Below, in pieces: positions 1 through 8,874 of a stretch of 64,000 nt of DNA (position 1 is its first letter; each line of letters begins with the position of its first letter). Origin of the DNA: Thiodiazotropha sp040506775 (lineage in GTDB: Bacteria > Pseudomonadota > Gammaproteobacteria > Chromatiales > Chromatiaceae). The DNA is taken from the NCBI GenBank assembly GCA_040506775.1, contig JBEVWC010000031.1, positions 59,968 through 123,967 of the forward strand, written 5' to 3'. The position numbers and the translations under genes are program-made. A model generated the notes under the pieces. That model saw only the letters and a program-made list of their open reading frames with translations, made no database searches and had not been told where the DNA came from.

Positions 1-766
1 CCGTGGTGAAGGTGTCACCGATGTTGATTACCACCAACTTGGCGCGGTAGTGATCCCGAACCACCTTTTCCTGCTCCGCAGTGATTCCGGTGTCACCCGA
101 CAGGTAGAGGGTCAACCCATTGGAAAAGGTCAACACATATCCGGCTGGCGGCCCGGCATAGGCAGTGAGTCCCGAGGCATCGAGCAGTTCGCCCAACTCC
201 CCGCCAACCATTGCGCCGGCGATGCCATTTGAGTGCACGGCCGGTACTGTGGTCAGGGTGACACCACCGATCTTTTTCGTGCCACCAAAGCGAACCAGCT
301 GGGATTGCTTTGGATCACCCCCCAGGGAGGCCAGTTTGCTGGCGAAGAATTTTGGCATCTCACTGCCGGTCAGGATTACTGCCTTGTTTGCCAGGGCAAT
401 CTCCACGCTGCTGGTATTGGGCAAAACGGAGACCGGCAGGTCCGGACTTTCGCAACTGCCCGCATTGGTCCTGGCGATCCGCTTGTCTCCCACATGATCG
501 CCATGCATATGGCTGACCAGTACCAGGTCGACCTTCCCCAGGCGCGGATCATCCGCTCCAGCCACCGTTCGCCCGGCATCGTAGAGTATCCGCGTGCCGT
601 CCGGGTCCTCCAGCAGCAAGGCCCGGTCGAAGCGGCAGAATTCCCCGTCATGGCTTCCTAACGGAGTGATCAGAACACCTTGCGCCATCGCGGAAACTGC
701 TGCCATCCCAAGCATCAGGCCGAGCAATGCGTTTGAGCCGATGCATTTGTATCGCTGCAGAATCAT
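1..766 (-). CDS. MBL-fold metallo-hydrolase, exported, C-terminus beyond window
   Basis: Reading the minus strand from the ATG at 766 gives an uninterrupted frame that runs off the window at position 1, so the C-terminus is missing. The first ~27 residues are a signal peptide ending in an AVSAMAQ-type cleavage region, so the enzyme is probably periplasmic. The metal-binding motif SHMHGDHVGD (HxHxDH type) is present, followed further on by an AVHSNG segment and a SGDTG motif typical of UlaG-like or dehydrolase-type MBL proteins. The start is preceded by AAGGAGACCGCCCC, a good ribosome site. The substrate cannot be read from the sequence. It lies downstream of the GMC dehydrogenase pair on the same strand, but a gap of ~170 bases leaves co-transcription open. 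Confidence 0.85.
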   Translation of the reverse strand, partial: MILQRYKCIGSNALLGLMLGMAAVSAMAQGVLITPLGSHDGEFCRFDRALLLEDPDGTRILYDAGRTVAGADDPRLGKVDLVLVSHMHGDHVGDKRIARTNAGSCESPDLPVSVLPNTSSVEIALANKAVILTGSEMPKFFASKLASLGGDPKQSQLVRFGGTKKIGGVTLTTVPAVHSNGIAGAMVGGELGELLDASGLTAYAGPPAGYVLTFSNGLTLYLSGDTGITAEQEKVVRDHYRAKLVVINIGDTFTT

Positions 767-936
767 GGGGCGGTCTCCTTTGTCCTGAATTATCAGCTTA
801 AGCCATCACACCCTACAATCCAGGTATCCCCTGTGATTTGCTGGTGATTTCCCGACCGGGAACAACCGAGTCACTGCGGGTCAGCGACCTGGAATTGACC
901 ACTCACCCGCCGATACCGATTCGACCTGAGACCCGT

Positions 937-2619
937 TCAGACCAGTTGCTGACGAATGATATCCGCGACCCGGAAGGCGTTGGCGTAGAGGGTCCAGGTG
1001 TAGGGAACACTGCCTCCGGTAGGCATGAAGGAGGCATCGGAAACGTACAGGTTCTCCGCCCCCCAGACCCGGCAGTCAGGATCCAGAACCGAGTGTTGCG
1101 GATCTTTACCGAAGCGACAGCCGCCGGCCACCAGATTGGGTGGCGGAGCGCCACTCACGCTGGCGCCGATCCAGTCGAGCCCCATGGCACGCAACACCTC
1201 CTGTCCCCGGTCCGCCAGGTATCGTCCCACCCTCTGGTCGTGAGGGTGACTGCCCAGGCGTACCCTGGCCACCGGCGAACCCCATTTGTCCCGGACCTGC
1301 GGATCCAGGGTGACGAAGCAGTCATCATTGGGCAACCAGTCACAGAAGACTTCGAACAGCAGTTTACGGTCTTCGGTAAACCAGCGTTCCAGTTTACGCT
1401 TCAGCGGCTTGCCCCACAGCAGCTCACCGTCACGCCAGCGCACCCCGTTGGCCAGCGGGATCGGATTGGGGTGGGCGAAGAGAAAATCGATGGTGCCACC
1501 CTTGGCCGGGTGAGGGCCGAATCGAGGATCATCGATCACGTACCAGTCCTGCAAGGCCCGGTTGACGAAGGGACCCAGAGTGCGCACCTGGTCCTGTTGT
1601 TCCGGGGTCAGCTTGGCATAGGTAAAGTATCCACTGCCGGCACCACCGGCGGAGAAGATCAGGTTACGCCCCAACTGCCCGGAATGGTTTCCCAGGCCGT
1701 CGGGATGGGCGGGGCCGGGACTGGCCAGCAGCAGCCGCGAACTTTCGATCGCCTGACAGGCGACGACAAAAATCCGTGCCGAGACCTTGCGGTCCAAACC
1801 CTGCGCATCGTAGTAGTGAGCCTGAACCACCCGCCCTTGCGCATCGCTCTCCAGACGATACACCTTGCTGTCGGGTCGCAGATCACAGCGGCCGGTGGCC
1901 AGGGCCGGTTCGATCAAGGCGGCCCGGGCGCTACCCTTGGCATTGGTCGAGCAGCCGTAGCTGCCACAGTAGCCCGAGTAGGAGCAGGCGTCCCGCCCTC
2001 CCTCTCGCTGTGAGAGGATCGCCCGCGCGACCCGCAGGGGATGATGACCCAGCTCCCGGCAGGCCTCGTCGATCCACGCCGAGACCGGGTGCTCCGCGGT
2101 CGGCGGATAGGGAAAATCCGGGTTCGAGCGGGGTTCCTGCCGGGGATGCGGCGTCACCCTGCCGGAAACGCCCACCACCCGCTCCACCAGGGTGTAGTAG
2201 GGTTCCAGATCGTCATAGCCGATCGGCCAGTCGGTCAGGTTGGCCCCCTCGATGGGACCGAACTCACTGAGCAGGCGGAAGTCATGGGGCTTCAGGCGGT
2301 GAAAGTAGCCCGACATCAGATTGCTTGAGCCGCCTACCATGTTGCCGTTCCAGAAATCCCGCTTGGACTCATGGGTCGGGGTGGCCTGCCAACCGCCTGT
2401 TCCGCTGGCTTCCTCCAGCACGTGCTGTTCATCTCGCAGATTCGGGGTGTAGTGGCTGCGCCGGCAACAGGCCAGTTCGTCCTTGCTGAAATCCTCGCGC
2501 TTGAACCAGGGCCCCTTCTCCAGCACCACCACCGAGTATCCGGCCCGGGTCAGACGCCAGATCACCGGCCCCGCGCCCGCGCCGCTGCCGATGACACAGA
2601 CATCGAAATCCCCCGCCAT
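937..2619 (-). CDS. GMC-family FAD-dependent oxidoreductase (large subunit)
   Basis: A 560-residue flavoprotein of the glucose-methanol-choline family, expected to oxidise an alcohol or sugar-type substrate. Visible features are the N-terminal dinucleotide-binding loop VIGSGAGAGP followed by VVVLEKG, the GGSSNLMSG segment, and a typical GMC C-terminal domain with NLYVSDASFMPTGG. The start is set by a TGATG overlap in which the stop of the upstream small-subunit gene shares its last A with this ATG at 2619; a longer in-frame start would lie inside that gene. The pairing matches gluconate 2-dehydrogenase-like complexes, which normally add a membrane cytochrome c subunit; none is encoded here. 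Substrate unknown. Confidence 0.9.
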   Translation of the reverse strand: MAGDFDVCVIGSGAGAGPVIWRLTRAGYSVVVLEKGPWFKREDFSKDELACCRRSHYTPNLRDEQHVLEEASGTGGWQATPTHESKRDFWNGNMVGGSSNLMSGYFHRLKPHDFRLLSEFGPIEGANLTDWPIGYDDLEPYYTLVERVVGVSGRVTPHPRQEPRSNPDFPYPPTAEHPVSAWIDEACRELGHHPLRVARAILSQREGGRDACSYSGYCGSYGCSTNAKGSARAALIEPALATGRCDLRPDSKVYRLESDAQGRVVQAHYYDAQGLDRKVSARIFVVACQAIESSRLLLASPGPAHPDGLGNHSGQLGRNLIFSAGGAGSGYFTYAKLTPEQQDQVRTLGPFVNRALQDWYVIDDPRFGPHPAKGGTIDFLFAHPNPIPLANGVRWRDGELLWGKPLKRKLERWFTEDRKLLFEVFCDWLPNDDCFVTLDPQVRDKWGSPVARVRLGSHPHDQRVGRYLADRGQEVLRAMGLDWIGASVSGAPPPNLVAGGCRFGKDPQHSVLDPDCRVWGAENLYVSDASFMPTGGSVPYTWTLYANAFRVADIIRQQLV

Positions 2620-3209
2620 CAGCCGGCCCGGTAGCGGTTGTGTTCGTTGGGACGGGGGAAACCCGGGCGGTGCTGCAACCAGCGCCAACCGATCGCATCC
2701 GGATTGCCACCATAGACAGGATCAGTGAGCAGGGCTTCGAGCAGGTACAGCAGCAGGGTGGAGAGCCAGTTCTCTCCCGCCTCACTGCGAGCCACCCTTT
2801 CCAGCATCGCTTCCTGCTGCTCGGTATCGAGCGCGATGAAGCCTCGTCCGTGCTGCTCCCGGCTCAGAGATTCCAGCCAATCGCAGCCCTGCAGGATGAA
2901 AGCCCGCTCCTGGGCGTCGATATTACGATCGCCGACCACCCACTGCAGATAGGTCAGGGCGTTGATCTCCCGGGCGCCTGGGGCCTCGGGTTCACTCGGG
3001 AACAACCGCTCCTGTACATCGGCAATGAGGCGCCAGCGTCCCGCTTCATCGAGGGCATTCGCATCCGCACCCTCCGCCAGAGGCAGCAGCAGGGAAAGGG
3101 ATCCACCGGCAAGTCCAAGCAGGAATCGGCGCCGATCCAGCAGTTGTTCACGCCAGGACGCGAGGGCCGGAACGTCCCCACGATTTGTAATGTTGCGACG
3201 CAGTGTCAT
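2619..3209 (-). CDS. gluconate 2-dehydrogenase subunit 3-like small subunit, Tat-type signal
   Basis: About 196 residues. Near the N-terminus a twin-arginine-like stretch, DRRRFLLGLAGGS, is followed by a hydrophobic run and an alanine-rich cleavage region, so the protein is likely exported by Tat and would carry its GMC partner with it. The remainder has the helical pattern of the gluconate 2-dehydrogenase subunit 3 family (LIADVQERLFPS, YLQWVVGDRN, LLLYLLEALLTDPVYGGNPD). It overlaps the GMC gene by one base, indicating translational coupling. The start is uncertain: ATG at 3209 is taken, ATG at 3233 is also possible, and neither has a strong ribosome site. Confidence 0.8.
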   Translation of the reverse strand: MTLRRNITNRGDVPALASWREQLLDRRRFLLGLAGGSLSLLLPLAEGADANALDEAGRWRLIADVQERLFPSEPEAPGAREINALTYLQWVVGDRNIDAQERAFILQGCDWLESLSREQHGRGFIALDTEQQEAMLERVARSEAGENWLSTLLLYLLEALLTDPVYGGNPDAIGWRWLQHRPGFPRPNEHNRYRAG

Positions 3210-3325
3210 GGAAAATAGACTACGATCTGGCATTCCGGTTCGCAACCGGGTAAAAGTACCAGTATTCAATTCGGCAGCCGGTGGTGAGCAGTTAGCCAGG
3301 TTGTCACTTTTTCGGAGCATCGATC

Positions 3326-3640
3326 ATGACCCCAGTCCTGTCCAAAAAAGTCCTCGCCGCCGCCCTGTTCGGTTCCCTGTTCGTCGGCACGGCCATGGCT
3401 TCCAGCAATCCCTTCGCCGATGCGCGTGCGGGCAGCCGCCTGCCGACCATCGTCGCGGAAAACTCCAGCGATAATAAGTGCGGCGGAAGCGGCGCTGCGG
3501 AAGAGAAGGCATCGAGCATGCCCTGCGGCTCTTCGGACAAGTGCGATGGCAGCATGCAACAGACGGCCAAACCCGAGGACGCGCCTGCCGAAAGCAGCAA
3601 GTGTGGTGGATCCTCCTCCCAGTGCGGCGGCGGTAAATAA
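3326..3640 (+). CDS. small exported Cys-rich (KCGG) protein, possible metal buffer
   Basis: A 104-residue protein with a clear signal peptide (residues ~1-25, ending GTAMA-SS). The mature part is low-complexity and rich in Ser, Gly, Ala and Lys. Its cysteines sit in short repeats: NKCGGSG, MPCGSSDKCDGS, SKCGGSSSQCGGGK. The start ATG has GGAG nine bases upstream. It is the first of four same-strand genes leading into cusBA, so a role in periplasmic copper or silver binding is a reasonable inference. The spaced Cys-Gly repeats recall modified copper-buffering peptides (bufferin/HvfA type), but the canonical EGKCG motif and a neighbouring DUF692-type maturase are absent. Function not established. 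Confidence 0.7.
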   Translation: MTPVLSKKVLAAALFGSLFVGTAMASSNPFADARAGSRLPTIVAENSSDNKCGGSGAAEEKASSMPCGSSDKCDGSMQQTAKPEDAPAESSKCGGSSSQCGGGK

Positions 3641-3669
3641 GCCTCACGGACATCCGTCCCAGTCGACCC

Positions 3670-4041
3670 ATGATACGACCGCGACAGCAGCGAGGCACTC
3701 ACAGGCTGATGGCCTGGCTGCTGTCGTGGGCGCTGATTTTCTCGCCCCTGCTGGCAAGCGCATCACCGAGCCACATGCCCGCTGCCGCACATCCGACAGC
3801 GGGGGAGATGCCCTGTCATCAGACCCAGGCATCAGCCGAGCGGGCCTGCCCCCATTGTGATGAGAACGGCCTGTCCCTGTTGTGCGATTGCTGCGACCAG
3901 GCGGTATCGCAGACCCTGCTGATGTCCCAGGGCGGGGCAGTCTGTCTGACCCTGGAACTCGGCGAGACCTTCCAGTTCATCCTGCAGACCCGTTCCGATC
4001 CCCCACCCACCCTGCTTTTCCGACCTCCCATCCACTCCTGA
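3670..4041 (+). CDS. small exported Cys-rich protein upstream of cusBA
   Basis: About 123 residues with an N-terminal hydrophobic segment (MAWLLSWALIFSPLLASAS) that looks like a signal sequence. An internal start at 3709 would place that segment at the N-terminus. The mature part carries MPCHQ, a CPHC pair and a LLCDCCDQ cluster, which could bind soft metals. Size and position match the short periplasmic DUF2946/CopL-like proteins that often precede copper resistance genes, but this family assignment is tentative. It lies 29 bases after the Cys-rich peptide gene and 72 bases before cusB, all on the same strand, suggesting one operon. Confidence 0.65.
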   Translation: MIRPRQQRGTHRLMAWLLSWALIFSPLLASASPSHMPAAAHPTAGEMPCHQTQASAERACPHCDENGLSLLCDCCDQAVSQTLLMSQGGAVCLTLELGETFQFILQTRSDPPPTLLFRPPIHS

Positions 4042-4113
4042 GCTGATCCCATTCGAGCCCGGGCGGCTGACGCATGCCCGGATAGGATCCTGTTCTGATC
4101 AGGAGTTGCCATC

Positions 4114-5364
4114 ATGTGGTATTCCCGTTTGTACCGGCACGGCCGGCCCTGTTTCATTGTCATTCTGTCCCTGCTGATTCTGAGTGGTTGCGGCAAGGAA
4201 GCACCGCCGACACCCTCCGAGTCCTTCGAGGCGGCCCTCGCGGATTCAGCGGAGGCGCATCTGCGCAAGCACCGGGATCCGAAGTATGTGTGTCCGATGC
4301 ATCCGCAGATCGTGCGCGATGAACCGGGCAATTGCCCTATCTGCGGTATGGACCTGGTGGCGAAACAGCTCGACGGGGCATCCAGTCAGGCGCACCCGGT
4401 GGTCGAAGTCACTCACGCCATGGTGCAGAACCTGGGGGTGCGTACGGAAAAGGCCAAGCGGGACACCCTGTGGAAATTCATCCAGAGCGTGGGGCGGGTC
4501 GACTATGACGAAACCCGCTTGGTGCACATGCACCCCCGGGCCGAGGGCTGGCTCGAGACCCTGAAGGTACGCGCCGAGGGAGACCCGGTCAGAGCGGGAC
4601 AGCTGCTCGGCGAGCTCTACTCCCCGGAGATCCTCGCCGCCCAGGTCGATTTCATCATCGCCCTGGATCAGCGGGGCGGGAGCAAGAACATCGACAAGGC
4701 GCGCAACCGGCTGCGCCTGCTGGGGCTGGCCGAATCGACCATCAACCAGATCCAGAAGAGCAAGGAGACCCGCAACACGGTACCCCTGTTCGCCCCCGAA
4801 GGCGGCATCATGGTCAAGTTGCAGGCCCGGGAGGGCATGTACGTGAAACCGGAGATGGAGATCTTCACTCTGGTCGACCCGGCCCACATGTGGGTGCTGG
4901 TGGATGTCTACGAACACCAGATCGACTGGCTGCAGGAGGGACTCACCGCCGAGATCAGCGTGCCCGCCTATCCGGGTCGCAAGTGGGAAGGCCAGGTCGA
5001 GTACATCTACCCCGAGCTCGACCCGCGCACCCGCACCCTTAAGGTGCGGCTCGGCTTTGACAACCCGGACGGCCTGCTGAAGGCGAGCATGTTCGCCGAG
5101 GCGACCATCTACGGGGGGCCCAAGCGCGACACCCTGGTGATCCCCGCCGAGGCGCTGATCGAGACCGGGGAGCGCAGCAGCGTGATCAAGGCCCTGGGCG
5201 GCGGGCGCTTTCAGCCGGTGGACGTGGTGGTGGGCGCCGGGCGCGCCGGCCGGGTGGAGATTCTCGAGGGCCTCGAGGCCGGTGACGAGGTGGTGGTCTC
5301 CGGCCAGTTCCTGCTCGACTCCGAGTCGAGTCTGCAGGCCAGTTTCCTGCACATGGAGGAGTAG
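4114..5364 (+). CDS. cusB: CusB-type periplasmic adaptor of a Cu/Ag RND efflux system
   Basis: A 416-residue membrane-fusion protein that would join an inner-membrane RND pump to an outer-membrane channel. The N-terminus is a lipoprotein signal with lipobox LSGC (Cys 26). Residues ~58-82 form a heavy-metal-binding domain, YVCPMHP then CPICGMDLV, characteristic of CusB proteins. Barrel-sandwich and beta-barrel segments follow (LHMHPRAEGWLETL, VYEHQIDWL), then the C-terminal domain (LVIPAEALIETG). The gene ends three bases before cusA, so the two are co-transcribed. No outer-membrane CusC-like gene or CusRS regulator is in the window, so the complex must borrow a channel encoded elsewhere. Confidence 0.93.
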   Translation: MWYSRLYRHGRPCFIVILSLLILSGCGKEAPPTPSESFEAALADSAEAHLRKHRDPKYVCPMHPQIVRDEPGNCPICGMDLVAKQLDGASSQAHPVVEVTHAMVQNLGVRTEKAKRDTLWKFIQSVGRVDYDETRLVHMHPRAEGWLETLKVRAEGDPVRAGQLLGELYSPEILAAQVDFIIALDQRGGSKNIDKARNRLRLLGLAESTINQIQKSKETRNTVPLFAPEGGIMVKLQAREGMYVKPEMEIFTLVDPAHMWVLVDVYEHQIDWLQEGLTAEISVPAYPGRKWEGQVEYIYPELDPRTRTLKVRLGFDNPDGLLKASMFAEATIYGGPKRDTLVIPAEALIETGERSSVIKALGGGRFQPVDVVVGAGRAGRVEILEGLEAGDEVVVSGQFLLDSESSLQASFLHMEE

Positions 5365-5367
5365 ACC

Positions 5368-8300
5368 ATGCTCAACAGACTCATTGAATGGTCGGTACAC
5401 AACCGATTCCTGGTGCTGATCCTGACCCTGATCGTCACCGGCTGGGGCTGGGTTTCGCTGCACAAGACCCCCCTGGACGCCATCCCCGACCTGTCCGATG
5501 TGCAGGTCATCATCCGCACCCCCTTTCCCGGCCAGGCGCCCCGGGTGGTTGAGGAGCAGGTCACCTACCCGATCACCACCACCATGCTTTCGGTGCCCGG
5601 CGCCGAGGTGGTGCGCGGCTACTCCTTCTTCGGCGACTCCTTCGTCTACGTGATCTTCAAGGACGGCACCGATCTCTACTGGGCCCGGGCGCGGGTGCTG
5701 GAGTACCTCAGCCAGGCCGCCTCCGTGCTCCCCGAGGGGGTGCAGCCCAATCTGGGTCCCGACGCCACCGGGGTCGGCTGGGTCTACAGCTACGCCCTGG
5801 TCGACCGTACGGGTCAACATGACCTGGCCCAGCTGCGCAGCCTGCAGGACTGGTTTCTCAAGTTCGAACTGCAGACCGTGCCCGGGGTCTCGGAGGTGGC
5901 CACGGTGGGCGGCATGGTGCGCCAGTACCAGGTGGTGGTCGACCCGGAGAAACTGCGCGCCTACGGCATCAGCCTGAACCGGGTATCGGAGGCGATCCGC
6001 AACGCCAACCAGGAGGTGGGCGGTTCGGTGATCGAACTGGCGGAGGCGGAGTACATGGTGCGCACCCGGGGCTATATCGACGGCCTGGAGGACCTGCGCA
6101 ATGTCACCATCGACGTCACCCCCCAGGGCACACCGCTGCTGCTGCGGGACATTGCGCGCATCCAGGTCGGACCTGAGATGCGCCGGGTGGTGGCCGACCT
6201 GGATGGCGAGGGGGAGGTGACCGGAGGCATCGTGGTGATGCGCTACGGCGAGAACGCCCTGGCCACCATCCAGCGGGTCAAGCAGAAGATCGAGTCGCTC
6301 AAGCAGGGACTGCCAGCCGGGGTGGAGATCATCGAGACCTACGACCGCTCGGCCCTGATCGAGCGGGCCATCGACAATCTGCAGGAGAAGCTGATCGAGG
6401 AGTTCATCGTGGTGGCCCTGGTCTGCCTGGTGTTCCTGTTCCACCTGCGCTCCGCCTTCGTCGCCATCGTCACCCTGCCCCTGGGAGTGCTGGTGGCCTT
6501 CATCATCATGCAGCGCCAGGGCATCAACGCCAACATCATGTCCCTGGGCGGCATCGCCATCGCCATCGGCGCCATGGTCGATGCGGCCATCGTCATGATC
6601 GAGAACGCCCACAAACATCTGGAGCGTTATAAACACGCCTTTGGTCACCTGCCAAAGGGCAGGGAACACTGGGGCGTGGTGACAGAGGCCGCCAAGGAGG
6701 TGGGACCCGCCCTGTTCTATTCACTTTTGATCATCACCCTGAGCTTTCTCCCGGTATTCACCCTGGAGGCCCAGGAGGGCCGCCTGTTTGCCCCATTGGC
6801 CTTCACCAAGACCTACGCCATGGCGGCCTCCGCCGGGCTGGCGGTGACCCTGGTGCCGGTGCTGATGGGCTACTTCATCCGTGGGCGGATCCCCGAGGAG
6901 CAGACCAACCCGCTCAACCGGCTGTTGATCTGGCTCTACCGGCCCCTGCTCAACAGCGTCATGCGCTGGCCCCGCCTGACCCTGATTGGCGCCCTGTTAC
7001 TGGTCATCAGCCTGGTGATCCCGCTAGCGGGAGTGGGTGGCGTCCTGGCCCCGCTGAAGTGGCCTTTCCAACTGACCGGGGTGGTCACCGGCACACCCCA
7101 GCCGATGCTGGCGCGGATCGAGGCGACCCAGCGGGATTGGGCCAGAGGCTGGCGTGACAGCTTCGCAGGACAGCCCTGGCTGGCCCGTTTTGCTGACGGT
7201 CTCGGCTCCGAGTTCATGCCTCAGCTCGATGAAGGGGATCTGATGTACATGCCCACCACCCTGCCGGGCATCTCCATCGGCAAAGCCCAGGAACTGCTGC
7301 AGCAGAGCGATCGCATGATCCGCCGGGTGCCGGAGGTGGCGCGGGTGTTCGGCAAGATCGGCCGAGCGGACACCGCCACCGATCCGGCCCCGCTGACCAT
7401 GATCGAGACGGTGATCCAACTCAAGCCCCACAGCGAGTGGCGTCCCGACATGACCCTGGACAAGCTGATCCGCGAACTCGACCGCCAGGTGGACATCCCG
7501 GGGGTCACCAACTCCTGGGTGATGCCGATCAAGACCCGCATCGACATGCTCGCCACCGGCATCAAGACCCCGGTCGGGATCAAGGTGGCGGGACCCGACC
7601 TGAAGGAGATCGAGCGCATCGGCCGTGAGATCGAACAGGTGGTGATGCGGGTGCCAGGCACCACCTCCGCCTATTCGGAGCGGGTCACCGGCGGACGCTA
7701 CATCGACATCGTGCCCGACCGCGTGGCAGCTGCCCGCTACGGCCTCAACATCAGTGACATCAACCGGGTGATCGCCGCCGCGGTGGGGGGGCTCAACATC
7801 ACCCGCACGGTGGAGGGACTGGAGCGCTACCCGGTGAATCTGCGCTTTCCCCGTGAACAGCGCAACGACCTGGAGAAACTGCGTTCACTGCCCCTGGTGA
7901 CCCCCACCGGCGCACAGATCCCGCTGGCCCAGATCGCCGAGGTGAAGATCGTCGATGGTCCGCCCATGCTGAAGAGCGAGAACGGCCGTCTCAACGGCTG
8001 GACCTTCGTCGACATCCGTGACGTGGACCTGGGCGGCTACGTGACCCGGGCCCAGCAAGCGGTGAGCGAGGCAGTGGAACTGCCCCAGGGCTACTCGGTC
8101 ACCTGGTCGGGTCAATACGAGTACATGCTGCGAGCCAAGGAGCGGCTCAGCCAGATCATTCCGCTCACTCTGGTGATCATCTTCGTGCTGCTCTACCTGG
8201 CGTTTCGGCATGCGGGCGAGGCGCTGATGGTCATGGCGTCCCTGCCGTTCGCCCTGGTCGGCGGTTTCTGGCTGATCTTTCTGCTCGACTACCACATCTC

Positions 8301-8679
8301 GGTGGCGGTGGGGGTCGGCTTCATCGCCCTCGCCGGGGTGGCGGCGGAGTTCGGTGTGGTGATGCTGATCTACCTGGACAACGCTCTGCGTGAGCGGGAG
8401 CGCCAGGGCGCCATTACCCCGGGTGTGCTGCGCGAGGCGATCATGGAGGGCGCGGTATTACGGGTGCGTCCCAAGGCGATGACCGTGGCGGTGATCGTTG
8501 CCGGCCTGATACCGATCTTCCTCAGCGAGGGTACCGGTTCCGAGGTGATGAGCCGGATTGCCGCGCCGATGATCGGCGGCATGATCACGGCGCCATTGCT
8601 GTCCCTGTTCGTGATACCGGTGATCTACTACCTGTGGAAAAAAAGCAGCCTTGCGAAGCAAGGAGATTCCGATTCCTGA
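5368..8679 (+). CDS. cusA: CusA-type heavy-metal RND efflux permease (Cu+/Ag+)
   Basis: A 1103-residue inner-membrane proton-driven pump of the HME subgroup. The N-terminal helix begins at MLNRLIEWSVHNRFLVL. The transmembrane signature GGIAIAIGAMVDAAIVMIEN is the CusA-like (monovalent metal) version, not the CzcA version. The periplasmic part has EGDLMYMPTTLPGIS and ATDPAPLTMIETVIQ, whose methionines correspond to the Cu/Ag relay of Escherichia coli CusA. Full length, with no frameshift. It follows cusB by three bases. After it there is a ~195-base gap before an unrelated binding-protein gene, with no obvious intrinsic terminator. Confidence 0.95.
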   Translation: MLNRLIEWSVHNRFLVLILTLIVTGWGWVSLHKTPLDAIPDLSDVQVIIRTPFPGQAPRVVEEQVTYPITTTMLSVPGAEVVRGYSFFGDSFVYVIFKDGTDLYWARARVLEYLSQAASVLPEGVQPNLGPDATGVGWVYSYALVDRTGQHDLAQLRSLQDWFLKFELQTVPGVSEVATVGGMVRQYQVVVDPEKLRAYGISLNRVSEAIRNANQEVGGSVIELAEAEYMVRTRGYIDGLEDLRNVTIDVTPQGTPLLLRDIARIQVGPEMRRVVADLDGEGEVTGGIVVMRYGENALATIQRVKQKIESLKQGLPAGVEIIETYDRSALIERAIDNLQEKLIEEFIVVALVCLVFLFHLRSAFVAIVTLPLGVLVAFIIMQRQGINANIMSLGGIAIAIGAMVDAAIVMIENAHKHLERYKHAFGHLPKGREHWGVVTEAAKEVGPALFYSLLIITLSFLPVFTLEAQEGRLFAPLAFTKTYAMAASAGLAVTLVPVLMGYFIRGRIPEEQTNPLNRLLIWLYRPLLNSVMRWPRLTLIGALLLVISLVIPLAGVGGVLAPLKWPFQLTGVVTGTPQPMLARIEATQRDWARGWRDSFAGQPWLARFADGLGSEFMPQLDEGDLMYMPTTLPGISIGKAQELLQQSDRMIRRVPEVARVFGKIGRADTATDPAPLTMIETVIQLKPHSEWRPDMTLDKLIRELDRQVDIPGVTNSWVMPIKTRIDMLATGIKTPVGIKVAGPDLKEIERIGREIEQVVMRVPGTTSAYSERVTGGRYIDIVPDRVAAARYGLNISDINRVIAAAVGGLNITRTVEGLERYPVNLRFPREQRNDLEKLRSLPLVTPTGAQIPLAQIAEVKIVDGPPMLKSENGRLNGWTFVDIRDVDLGGYVTRAQQAVSEAVELPQGYSVTWSGQYEYMLRAKERLSQIIPLTLVIIFVLLYLAFRHAGEALMVMASLPFALVGGFWLIFLLDYHISVAVGVGFIALAGVAAEFGVVMLIYLDNALRERERQGAITPGVLREAIMEGAVLRVRPKAMTVAVIVAGLIPIFLSEGTGSEVMSRIAAPMIGGMITAPLLSLFVIPVIYYLWKKSSLAKQGDSDS

Positions 8680-8874
8680 ACAGGCGGCATAGGATCCATT
8701 TACCCTTACAGGAGACGCATTTGAGCTAAATTTCAATTTTTGTCGGTCGATAACATCTATTAGACGGATGCGTCTGACACACCGTATTGAAACTCATTGA
8801 GTGCATTGAAAATACGCCACAGCGATGAACCATTGACACAAGGAGTTCGTGGAATCACAGAAATTCAGAACCCT

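Noticed and set aside
838..2013. A 391-codon plus-strand frame opposite the GMC oxidoreductase
   Set aside because: The minus-strand protein has clear GMC motifs throughout; the plus-strand frame has none.
4246..6669. An 807-codon open frame on the minus strand, opposite cusB/cusA
   Set aside because: It is antisense to two clear, family-matching genes, is rich in His, Asp and Gln typical of a reverse-complement GC-rich frame, and has no recognisable domain.
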